From contig CP136067.1 of NCBI GenBank assembly GCA_032622095.1, positions 80,502,705 to 80,566,704 on the forward strand: a stretch of DNA of 64,000 nt, in the 5' to 3' direction. The notes under the pieces are model-generated. The model made no database searches. It was not told where the DNA came from and saw nothing but the letters and a program-made list of their open reading frames with translations. The DNA comes from Siphonodentalium dalli (lineage: Eukaryota > Mollusca > Scaphopoda > Gadilida > Siphonodentaliidae). Positions within the stretch are counted from its first letter, which is position 1. Every line of letters starts with the position of its first letter. This document shows, piece after piece, positions 46,491-57,700 of the stretch. The position numbers and the translations under genes are program-made.

Positions 46491-48240
46491 AATGACTGCA
46501 AAACTCTGCATAATGTGGGAATCAATCTCTGACAAAGTTGTGTCCATACACGGACAGACAAATTAACAAGCTGAATCTAGTATACCCCGACAAGGTTGTG
46601 GGGAATGAGGGATGGTATAATGATGACAGTGTGTATGGAGTTTTCTTTCACCATGGAGACATGACAAACTCTTCATTTGGAGGTATTGTATATATTTCAT
46701 TTGTATAATTATGTACATCTTTGTTTATATATACAATTTACAATAGACTTACAGGAAATCCTTGACCATGGTTTCTTCATAAGTCAGCCACATGTGTCAA
46801 GATATTAAGTCGCTGAGCAGGGCTTGCACTTTCGGTGGTAAAATGACAATTGATGTTGATCAGATAACATTGCCTCAAGTGACATGACATACATTTAGGG
46901 AAGTGGTGACGGGGGGATCTAACGGTGAAATTTTAAACAGTTGGAAATTTCACATCTGCAAGGTGCGCCGATGAATTTAAATGTGATATCAAAGATGGTT
47001 GCTGGCAGCAATGTTTTTTAACGAATTAAAAAAATTGATACATGTTTCTCCCAAAGTGGGGACTGGATGGCATTTATCTTTGGGTAAAATGTTTAACAGT
47101 TGGAAATTTCACAGCATTAGTTGGAAATTCCACACCATAAATAGAATGAAATTGTTCTTGATATTCGTCACAACACACATTTTGCCTTCAATTACCAAAG
47201 GTTGTTTACTTAGCTAAACATCAAAAAGCACCCAAGAAACAAACTGTCTGAATGATGAATTGCGTTATCGAGGTATAGGCCTATATATACATGTGTATGT
47301 GCTCTATTTCTGCAAACTGCACAATTGTGGGCGAGAGTACATGTAAGTATAGCACCAGTTAGTGTCAAGTAGTCACGATACAAATCTGTCTGCTGATTAT
47401 ACGGTAATAATACCAAATCACATCGAGATTGATAATTAAGTGGAATCTGCATACTTATTGTGTGTGTTAATATACTTGGAAACATTTAAGTTAAATTACT
47501 AATGTATATACATTAAAGATGCATAATTAACACTCCTAAATTACTATTTCTTTGGCTTCGGGGGTAAAAACCCACCCATCAAAGCTGAGAATGATCAGAT
47601 ATAAAAAATTTATTTTGTTATTTCTCGAAATGTGTAATTATTTGTGGCCCAAAAAAGAGTTGTCAAATCGACGGTCTCAGACAAAATTGCGGATGAAGAT
47701 GGATAACTCTAAAATAAAGTGGTAATACGGCCAAATTTTGTGATACTCAAGTGATAATATGGCCATATTTCGCTGGACAACATGTTGATAAATAACACAT
47801 TTTGGGAAATTTTATACCATAGCTGACAGCAGTTAGCATTATTTTGTTGTAGTTAATCGATTCTGATAACAAAAGCGTATCTTTGAAGAATGTTGTTGTT
47901 GTTGTGACTTGATGATATGGGGACCATCTGATTGGATTGAGTACCTTGAAACAACCGGAGAATCCCACATGCATATGATGCGATGCTCTATTCTTTCAAA
48001 ATACTTTAGAGGAACCATGCTATGCACTGCGGCTAGACAATTCAATTTTATTCAATATCGACATCGGTGTCCCAATTCGATATCCGATTTTGAATCTGCG
48101 GAAAAGTACCGATTTGCAGGGCCCTAATAAAAAAAAAAAGTCTCCAAAAAAAATAAAAAATTGTGAGACTAGAAGAAACAGGTCTTAAGAGTATGTTGTG
48201 CAATACAAGTACAGTATCTAATAACAATATATAAAATGAA
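46491..48240. other. No supported gene; dispersed repeat copy
   Basis: 47530-47725 is the partner of 409-625. 'AACAGTTGGAAATTTCACA' occurs at 46936 and 47097, and 'GATATCAAAGATGGTTGCTGG' is shared by 46270 and 46985, so older repeat debris is present. No exon was seen. Confidence 0.35.
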
Positions 48241-48253
48241 AGCAAGTAACACT

Positions 48254-49669
48254 TTTATTGACTATACATTTTGTGGTGGTTAAAGTATTAACGAATCAAT
48301 AGATACATGTATTACCCACTCTTATGGCTGAATTCATGATTATAGTGTATTATCTTCATTTCTATAGATCACAGAATGTGATACCGTAGTTTACAAGTTC
48401 CAAACTTAAATCCAACAAACATGAAAATTTTACAATTAAACTATAAATGTCTTCATTTAAATAAATTTATAAAATACAAAACTTACACTCAACAGATTTT
48501 TAGATTAAAAAAAGACTGCTATTTATGGTTATATCAGCATGAAAGCCAGGTTCTCCAAATTTTAGTAAATTAAAATCCGCACAATGTGTACTAAGACAGA
48601 CAAAGAGAGGTAATTCATCTTTACTGATATCGATCATGTCGAAACATCAATGACTGGGGAATGATTGGGGAAGATGGATTAATTAACATATTGAATCAAT
48701 ATAAAACAACAATACATCAATAACCAAAAGATGGATAAACACATATTTGCAACAGAATAACAGTGGTCTACCACTGAACATCACATTCAGAAGCGATATT
48801 TCAGGACTACTTTTGTGTCGATTAAGTTCATGAAACTATAATCATAAATGTTTGAAGACAAATTCTATGACAATTTAATATATAATATTTGTTGTCAAAC
48901 AGTATAGATATAACTTCAAAATTTAATCAAAATACCACTAATTTAATATATTTTAATACAAATGTTAGCAAAAACCCTATTTATGAAGATTATTTTACCA
49001 AAAAGTAGATATCTCTTGCCTTTTTTACACCAAAAAAAGTGACTCGGGGGGAACAAGATTATATCACTAAAAATTATCCCTCCTCCTGCACTACTGCCAA
49101 TACTTTAATTGCGCAAACATTGCAACAGCTGTCCTTCCATAACATCAGTGATTTCAATGTAATTTATGCCCTCCCCTAAGTAAACAAACAATCAATGTTA
49201 AGTTTATTTGAAGTGTCTACTAGTTGTTTTCCGTTATCTGTGCTGATCTGTGACTAAATTATTGTATAATTTAATAAGATAAAATTCTGAACATGGTTGG
49301 AATATCAAATTTTTAAGCAATCTTCAAAATATGGTTTAAATGCAAAACAAAAACAACCTCAGTCTATGTAATTATTTAAATCTGGGTATTGTCAAAGAAC
49401 TTATGCAGCACATATGTCATGCTTGGAAATGAAGTTTTCTCAATTTTGTCAATTCATTAGCACTATGCTTTCATGTGTGATTATTTAAATATAGTTGAAT
49501 AATGTAAACTTTATTGCATGAAGCACTGAAGGCCTTATCTTAGACTATGCACTATACAAAAATGTAAACCTGCAAGAGAACACATTGTAAACTAGGGATT
49601 TCGCTGGTGAATAGCACTTCAAAGTGTTTTCATTCAAGTGACACATTAATGACTTGCATACAGTAAAGA
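48254..49669 (-). other. Probable 3' UTR of the minus-strand gene
   Basis: Downstream of the TGA at 49670-49672 the sequence is AT-rich and almost free of recognisable repeats. AATAAA signals on the minus strand lie at 49510-49515 and 48254-48259. Either could end the transcript, so the UTR would be about 0.17 or 1.4 kb. The repeat-poor stretch favours the longer form, but this is inference. Confidence 0.4.
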
Positions 49670-49769
49670 TCATGAAACAATATTGGCTGCAAAGGAGTGA
49701 AGGTTTCCCATCTGACTAAGTCCACTCTGTATATGGTTTGTGTGGATCTCAACGTTGTTTTCGAACGTG
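49670..49769 (-). CDS. Unidentified gene, terminal coding exon
   Basis: On the minus strand the acceptor is a strong polypyrimidine tract with CAG (TCTTGTCTTTTTTCCAG). The exon starts at 49769. Its first base completes a codon begun in the previous exon (AC+C, threonine). It then runs open for 32 residues (TFENNVEIHTNHIQSGLSQM and further) to TGA at 49670-49672. The frame agrees with exon 52263-52357. The translation is polar, helical and free of repeat signature. I do not recognise the protein family. Confidence 0.75.
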
Positions 49770-49772
49770 CTG

Positions 49773-50939
49773 GAAAAAAGACAAGAGAAGTATGTTTCGG
49801 TCATTACTCAAGATTCTTTTAAAGGTTAACAGTCATGCAAAAAAGTAACAAGGTTAGAAAAGTAAGCCTATCTGCATCATGATAGCATGTCAGATTTATT
49901 CTCACAAGTAATACATTTTATTATATGCTTGCCCATAAAATAGCGGGAAATTACCGAAAAGTAGATCGTTGTATTTATCTCTTAGAAGCCACAGTGAAAT
50001 AGGATGTCGTTATTTCACTCTAGATAGCATTATTTCACTTTAGCTTATCAACATCCAATTATCGATAGATCATGCAAGTATCATCAGCAAGTGAGCGTTT
50101 TTGATTGGATAGCCGCAACTGATCATGCAGCATGCAGATGTGACCAGGCCGTGACATGGGATTTTTTATATTTTGACTGTGGTGACACGGAGACTTGTTA
50201 GTTTCAATTCCGTATTTCATTTGTCTTGTTGATTTATCTAGGTAATTGTGCACTTATGATTAGTAGGAAGTATTCTTCCTAGTATTGTTCAAATTGCTGT
50301 ACTATTAAAAGTAACGAGAGGCCGATCACGATCGGCAGATGTTTAACCCATCCCTTGGCGATAGTAAATTGTTAAGATCAGAATCATAATCTTTTAATGT
50401 TGAATTATAGAGTATACTGTTATGATCTAAAGTAGTATATGACAAATGTACATAATAACCAGTAATAACACAAATTATTGGAATGTATGAGTCAATATAG
50501 AAGGGTTAATATAACATCTAAACTCTAGAGCCTGTCACCACTATCATAGTGTGAGCAGTTCTATTCATGTTGTTGCAAATTGCCATGTGAGATATCAAAA
50601 TAATATAATTATTTATTTAATGGAAAAGGTTAAAAGACATGGAATGGGTAAAAGGGGTTAAATCACCTATCTCTGCCCTGTTTGATCCAATGTAGTCCCA
50701 TCATCCAAGGACTTAGAGAGCTCCATTGGTCTAGTTAAATAAATTCACCTGGCTAAGTTGTGGTTAAAAAGATAGCTAAATCAATTTATCCAATAATTCA
50801 CTGTGTCTCTTATACAGACCTAACATATGAGGGCTATAAATAACTCTCAAAGCAATAAACTATATTGTCTTTTATCTTGCTCACAGAGAAGCAGGTATTC
50901 ATTAATTGTAAGTTACTTGGGTTATAATCTGGATAATTC
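49773..50939 (-). other. Intron sequence
   Basis: Part of the last intron. It contains the dispersed palindromic motif at 50313-50357, where AACGAGAGGCCGATCACGAT is followed by the same GTTTAACCCAT flank as at 18759. No exon was seen. Confidence 0.45.
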
Positions 50940-51775
50940 TTAGTTTAAAAAGGGCCATATCTCTGGTATAACAAATTGGATCTAACCCATATTCAAACTC
51001 GTTCTGTATTTTGAGTTGAGAAACTCACATACCAAATTTGGTTCCTATCAGATGAAAAATGGTTGATTTATCGAAGTACATGTATGTGTGAATCATATGT
51101 CAAAGGACCATAACACCATTAAAAAAAATCCGATCAAACCCATATTCGAAATCAATCTGTATGTTGGTCTGAGAAACTCATACACCAAATTTGGTTCCAA
51201 TCAGATAAAAAATGTTTGAGTTATGGCAGAATTAATGAATTCTAAGTCGAAAAAGGGCCATAACTCCGTAAAAAAAACTCCGATCAAACCCATATTCGAA
51301 CTCGATCTGTATTTTGGGTCGAGAAACTCACATACCAAATTTGGTTCCGATCAGATAAAAAATGTTTGAGTTACGGCAGAATTAATTAATTCTAAGTCGA
51401 AAAAGGGCCATAACTCCGTAATAAAAAGTCGGATCAAACCCATATTCGAACTCGATCTGTATTTTGGGCCGAGAAACTCACATACCAAATTTGGTTCCGA
51501 TCAGATAAAAAATGTTTGAGTTATGGCAGAATGCGTGAATTCTAAGTCGAAAAAGGGCCATAACTCTGTCAAAAAAAGTCGGATCAAACCCATATTCGAA
51601 CTCGATCTGTATTTTGGGCTGGTTTTGATCAGGTAAAAAATGTTTGAGTTATCGCATTACACGTAAAGTGTCTACGGACGGACAGACAGACAGACGGACG
51701 GACAGACGGACGGACGGACGCACGACGAGTGGTCAATCCGGACAACGACACTATGTTTACCATACATGGTATGGG
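50940..51775 (+). mobile_element. 150-bp tandem-core element in the last intron
   Basis: Monomers of exactly 150 bp are clear in the middle: 'AAAAAGGGCCATAACTC' recurs at 51250, 51400 and 51550. Others are diverged at both ends. Each also carries 'CCCATATTCGAACTCGATCT', 'CATACCAAATTTGGTTCCGA' and 'AAAAATGTTTGAGTTATGGC'. It ends in a GGAC/GACA microsatellite (51670-51725) and GGACAACGACACTATG. The central monomers are nearly identical. Confidence 0.7.
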
Positions 51776-51837
51776 TAAACATAAAAATGACGCATAACTT
51801 AGCAACTTTGAGCTTTAATAATGTGCATATAATAAAA

Positions 51838-51998
51838 ACAATACCTACAGTTTTTTGTTTGAATACCTGAAACATCTCATTCGTGTCTGGAAAGAAATAT
51901 CGAATTTTCACTCGTGGCTGCCACTCGTGAAAATTTGATATTTCTCTCCAGACACTAATGAGATATTTTGGTATTCAAACAACAACTGTAGGTATTCT
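51838..51998. mobile_element. 160-bp hairpin MITE in the last intron
   Basis: AATACCTACAG near 51840 pairs with CTGTAGGTATT near 51985. GTTTGAATACC, CTCATT-GTGTCTGGA and 'AAATATCGAATTTTCAC' pair with their complements around a centre at about 51918. A few mismatches and small gaps show moderate age. There is no coding capacity. Confidence 0.65.
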
Positions 51999-52262
51999 CT
52001 ATGTATATTGTTTGTTGGAGTAAGGTATATTGTGTTCTGATTTCGCTCAGTTCTAATTCCTGAAATGAATTTCTCACATCGCCACCATGTGAGGTGTCAG
52101 AAAAGGAAAATTGTAATATTTTAGCTAATAACAGCATTGTGCACCAGGGTAATTAATCATTGTGCATAGCATCATACCATTACTAAGTTAGAAGTTGAAT
52201 CACGAAGAAGGAACAGTTGCAGCTGAAACACAATTACCAATAAAGGGATGAAATATACTCAC

Positions 52263-52357
52263 GTAATGTTATTCAAGTCTAAAGACTCTTTTATGGATTT
52301 GAGACTCTCCTGCAATGATTTGCACTCAAAAGAATTGAATTCAGCAGTCGAGAATGT
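52263..52357 (-). CDS. Unidentified gene, penultimate coding exon
   Basis: The minus-strand acceptor is CTCTGTTACAG before 52357 and the donor is GTGAGTAT after 52263, a good consensus. The 95-nt exon starts in phase 0 and encodes TFSTAEFNSFECKSLQESLK SIKESLDLNNI plus two bases that join the next exon. The heptad-like spacing of leucine and isoleucine suggests an alpha helix or coiled coil. Only one of the three frames is open. Phase matches both neighbouring exons, and that continuity is the main evidence for the gene. Confidence 0.75.
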
Positions 52358-52359
52358 CT

Positions 52360-53989
52360 GTAACAGAGTATAGCATGCAATAAATATACTGTTGACCACA
52401 GTAAATTTCAAAACAAGGTTAAGTTACCCACTAAATGATCACACCAAGCCAACACAGTTCACGTTTGATACAGGGTCAAATAGTTTCTTCATATGATTTT
52501 GGTGTGAACACTATTTAATATTCGCAAAAAAGACATGAATTTACAAGATGTATGTGATATAATATGGAAGAAGTCTGTTCAATAAGCCGGGGAAAATTTT
52601 AATTACTGTACATTTTTTATAGAAACACGCATGGAATTGAGATCGAAAAGACCCGTTTCCCAGTTCAGATTTACAATTCATTACTATAATTGGTAACTAT
52701 GTTCAAACATTTGTTGAACGCGTGACTGGATTGCGACCGCATTCTCAGGAAAAATGCATCGGTCACACTTGATTTGAGATATTTTTGACGAAAGAAATCA
52801 TATGGAATCTATCAACTAACTTTTTACGGACATCTGTTTGGGAAATAATGGCAATGGGCAACTGATATTAGACCCAGTGCTAGCCAATGCGGAAATATAA
52901 TTCTTCGTTGGCCCCAGAAACAGCCCTCATAATGGCTATGACAATCAGTAATGCCGAAGCCATTTGCTGAAGCAAAGTGGGCCATGCCAAAGGGTTGTCA
53001 TAGCAGATTGCCAAAGTCAAATAATCTGAATTAAGAGGGTTGCAGAAATAAATTTAAAAATATAAATATGTGTGCACGTATGATTTCAAAAATTGTTGGC
53101 CTCAGAAATGAGATAGTGACTTTGTTTTGTCCTTGGGGGGGGGGGGGGGGGGAATCAATGATTTTTTTTTTTAAATTGCAAATCTTCAAGTTTTTTGTGA
53201 ATGAACAATAGTAATTTCCTTGCACATGAGATAAAATGAAAGCAATGCCGAGCTAAAAACATCCCATTCCTATGGACGGTATATTTTTACCCGTATCAAA
53301 AATACTTATGACAACATTGCGAATGTGAGACATCACAAGAGTACTGGTACTATAATTTGTTATAAAAGTAAGTGATCCGGAAAACATAACCACTTGACAA
53401 AAGTAATTAATCATTTGACCATAACAGCAGTTTCTAAAACTGAAGTCAAGCATTTACAACAAAACGTTCAGTGAAATTTGCTTCGAGAAAAGCGATTGAG
53501 CCCAAATGTGATGAAATCTAGTTTGTGAGTTACAAACATTTTGGAACAGCATAAGATGGGAATATAATGTGGAGGAACCTTCGGATAACACTAGATGTGA
53601 TATGTCGGTCAGATGTGTAATAAATACAAAAGCTCATATGTGTTATTCACCAACAAATTATTACACACATGCGATGCCAAAATATAACACAAAGACTGGA
53701 TCACTATCCTTGCGTCACTGAACTCATGCCATGAATTGAAGTCTAATAACACACAAGTACATTCATGTTATTTCAATTAGATGTCACTGCTATCATTCAG
53801 AGCTTGAAAAAAAAATTAACTATGCTCTTTCTTTTCCCAGCATACACACATCACAGGTGAACAGTGTAATATTTAAAAAAACAGCCCAATTTTTTGTCCA
53901 GTGGAAACAAGATGTTGCACCTCGGGTGCTGGAATAATTGAAATATGGGCAGGACGGAAACCAAATTTAAAAAGATATATGAGTGGACA
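52360..53989 (-). other. Intron sequence
   Basis: No exon or clear element. A run of G occurs near 53137-53152. The short frames here are unrecognised. Confidence 0.4.
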
Positions 53990-54361
53990 GACACAAATTC
54001 AACATTTTCAGATCAATAAAGAGGGATAACTCTTGAACAGAAAATGCAAACACCATAACTGAACTCTTTTGAAAGCCCTCCTGATGCCAAACCTTCATAC
54101 TAAATTTCAACAGAATCCAATAACCCATGGCTGAGATATATGAGGGGAAGAGCGGAAATCCAAAATTTTCAGATAAACAAAGAGGGATAACTCTTGAATG
54201 GAAAATGTGAACGTCAATGAATCCTCTTTTGAAAAGCCCTCCTGATGACAAACCTGCATACCAAATTTCATCGAGATGAGATTACCTATGGTTGAGATAT
54301 GTGAGCGGACGGACGGAAATCCAACATTTTCAGATAAACAAAGAGGGATAACTCTTGAATG
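53990..54361 (+). mobile_element. 'GGATAACTCT' tandem-core element, left part
   Basis: Two and a half monomers carry 'AAAGAGGGATAACTCTTGAA', 'CCTCTTTTGAAAAGCCCTCC', 'CCAAATTTCATCGAGATGAG' and 'GAGCGGACGGACGGAAATCC'. The array breaks in mid-monomer at about 54361 and continues in register at 59641, on the far side of the inserted elements. Confidence 0.7.
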
Positions 54362-54712
54362 GAATATGATATTTTTAAAAATATAATATATATTTCCTTA
54401 AAGAAAGCCTGAACACTGAACTATATGGATAGATGTCCTGCGTTTGTAAACCATAGCAGAAAAGGGTTAACTTTTTGGTCGGTCGCCTACGGTAACTAAT
54501 GGTCAGGGGCTTGCCTCGGTATCAGTCACGCATGCGCAGTCCCAATATAATTCACTGTACAGATTGAATTTAGCCAGTTTATTTTCAACTCAATCAGAAG
54601 ATTGGCGAGTCGCGGGGTTGGGAATGGCACCGCCATGGGAGGGCCCTATGATAGTTCAGTGTTCAGGCTTTCTTTAAGGAAATATATATTATATTTTTTA
54701 AAATATCATATT
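54362..54712. mobile_element. 350-bp MITE with ~60-bp inverted termini
   Basis: The left end has ATATATTTCCTTAAAGAAAG followed by CCTGAACACTGAACTAT. The right end (54650-54712) is its reverse complement, including the ATATAATATATAT stretch. The interior carries 'GCAGAAAAGGGTTAACTTTT' and 'TCACGCATGCGCAGTCCC', which also occur in inverted form at the right end of the neighbouring element (59450-59625) with no difference that I can see. The two insertions are therefore related. Confidence 0.6.
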
Positions 54713-57700
54713 TCCGCCAAAGGAAGCCCTCACACTGAACTATATGGATTAGAATGCAAGCCCAGGAGGAGGCACGAGCAATAAAGTTAATAGCCAAATT
54801 TTGAGTAAAGGTACTCTTCTAAAACAGATTGTACCATATATGAACACTTTAATGAATCTGTTAGGATTATTTACGTGAAATAACTCATATAGTTAGAGTG
54901 CTATATTGCTCAAATGTGTACCGCCCCCCTTGTTTTGAAACAAACATCCCATGAGGTGCCATCCAATGCATAGTTGCGAGCGAACCGAGCAAGTATAACG
55001 TTAGAAGAAACTCTTCGTTCCTCTCTGTGTCGTCTTCTTCAGCTGTCTGTTCTAAGGTCCCACCCGTCAAGGTCCCATGATGCAGGATCATGAAGGAAGG
55101 AGACTAACTCACTCTCCGCCTTAGCGACAGAACGGCCTGCAGACGGAGGCCCACTCCATCGATGGCGAGACAACCTAAGTTAACTAACTGCTATTCGCCA
55201 AAGAAAAAGCCAGAGAACCTGATGCCAAATTTGTGGCACAGGGATTGAGTTGAGAACCCATTAGGCCAAACAGGTTGTACAACGATAATGGAGTCAAGCC
55301 ATCTGAACAGAGGGAGCCCTCTCTGAGGTACCTATGCAACACAGGATATCCGACAGAAATCCTGTGATACAAATCTTACGAGTATATAAACAGTCCTTCC
55401 CATGAGGAAAACACACCGAGAGCATTTATTTGCTCCCGTAATGCAGAAGACGGGTGTAATATGGCACCCATACGATACCATAATTGTACATGTAAGTTTG
55501 GTTTTTGCTCAAACCAAAAGTCATTGTGGAATAGACCTATGTCTAGTTACACTTTAATATGCCATAGTTGCACTGAGATGGTAAAGCATCTAAATAAACC
55601 TTAAAATAGTTCAATATTGAACCAACAATTACAGTCTCCATTAGTATTTTGTGAAGAAGGACGGGTGCGAATTTTAGCACACGTGAATTGAAAATTACGA
55701 GTGCATACGGGTTCGAGAGCAATCACTCCCGTCTCCTGGGAAGGACTGATATAAATATATAAAAATGATATAAAAATTATATATCAAGGTGATCTATAAG
55801 TCACAATGAGATCATTGCAGAAGGCCCTTTGGCTCTTTGACAACTGAAATCAGTTCAAATGATGTACAATGTAATCAGATGATAACCACGGGTAAATTGT
55901 CACCATGCGGAATATTCAGTTCGGAGCCTCTGCCCAGAACATCATGTCACTTTCCCCCCCAAACATGCAGCAGAACGACCTAGGTGTGTGATATGTTAGT
56001 GTGAGGCATGCAGCAAACTAGGGGAAGACCCCCTCCAAAAAGGCTCGCTGATTAAGGAAACAAATGAAAATTTTTATCCTCCTAGTAAAGGACACACATC
56101 CCTTTATAATGTTGTTACTTATTGAATTTTAAGAGCCATGATGGAGAGGAGCTCCCCCGACCTAAGTGGTCCTGTTGAAGGCATGTTTAAGGAAAATAGG
56201 ACAAATCCAGCATAGACCGAAGCGAGCAGAGTTGTCAGCATGATCTCAGGCCCTTATGATTGGGCGGCTGGTGCCATGTGGTTGGGATCCCCTCATATGG
56301 GTTGGTCCCTGCCTGCAAGGAAAGGTTTGATGGCTAGTCAAAGAGCTTCCTCGAAAGCTGAGCTGGACAGCGCAAACGTCTTTGCCTGTTTTTTATTGTC
56401 GAATGTTGATAGGACAATTCCGGCATATACCGAAGCGCGCAGAGTTGGCAGCATGGTTTCAGGCCCGTATGATCGGGTGCCATGGGGTTGGGATCCACTC
56501 GGACTGGGTGGTCCCCTGCCTGCAAATAAAGGTCTATAACGCTAGTCAATGAGCTTCCTAGAAAGCTGAGATGGACAGTGCAAACGTCTTTGCCCGCGTT
56601 ATTGTCTATTGTCTATAGGCGTGCAGTGCCCTGTTAATTTTATTACCATGTGCCAGATAATCAAATTGATATTGGTAATAGTAGTATGAAGAGCCATGAG
56701 ATGTACTCTGTCGGCCAGGCCATTGGCAGGGTCGTTGTGGCACGTGACAAGAGAAATGCTTTCCATGTAAATGTGCTTCATTCATGTGTGAAGTCTATTG
56801 ACCAGTGTGTCAGTTGCGGGTCGTGTCACTTACCTATGAAATGTATATCACAGGTAAGATAGATCGTGTTCTCGATGCATTTTGAAGACGGTGGTACGAG
56901 TGCGCAGGGCGAGCCAGGCGAGCTTGAGAGTACATAGTTCAGTAGGAAGAAGCATATAGATGAGATAATCCGTGGATAGGAAATCACGATCCGCAGCTTC
57001 TGCCTTACCGATGCCAGACTGTGACGACCGAAAAGACCCACAGTCTGACGTATTGTGCGCAGACGGGTCGTCATCGAAAGCCTCAGACGCCTTGGGGTGT
57101 AAGGATAGCATGTCGCTCTCTGCCCTAGCGTCGGAACGACCTGCAATAATGGACGACAAAACACTAGAGGGAGGCCCATTCCGGCGATGGCTCAATTGAG
57201 GAGTAAATACCTCCCATGGAATTTTAAGGCTGATAAACTGAGTTCCAATTTTGGAGTCCAGTGTCGAAATGAAGAATCCCATAGCCATTAGCCAAAACTG
57301 GTTTCTTCTAATAACCGGAAGGAGGTGGAGCCATCGGACCGGGGTGAGCCCCCCCCCCCAAATGCAGGTGGTCCCGACCAAGCTGAATGTCCTGTCCAAG
57401 CAGAACGATGGGTAGAGGCCATTGCAGCAGAAACCCCAAGACGGCTGAGAGGCAGGCAAGGCCGTGTCTTTATATAGATCGTGACCAAGGGGACCGGGCT
57501 TGCTACCTCATGGATAGGGCCACTGCCCTATGCCGAAGTCGCCGTAGGCCGCCCAGCCGGTGTTGTTACGTTCGCACGCGATTTTTGGCAACTTCAGCAC
57601 ACAGAACCGCTTGCGCCGGTGTGGGACCAAATGTCCTGGGGGTCCCAAGTACCCCTGCATCGCCACCGGTCGCTTCCCCACTAATTGATTTAATGCCGCG

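Noticed and set aside
51670-51730. GGAC/GACA tract as an independent microsatellite
   Set aside because: It is the microsatellite part of the 150-bp tandem-core element, as in the other elements of this window.
56848-57459. 203-codon minus-strand frame as a host gene
   Set aside because: It lies inside the inserted 4.9 kb element and starts in a region with a C/G homopolymer and low-complexity translation. I could not match it to any family. It may be part of an element-encoded ORF, but that is not supportable here.
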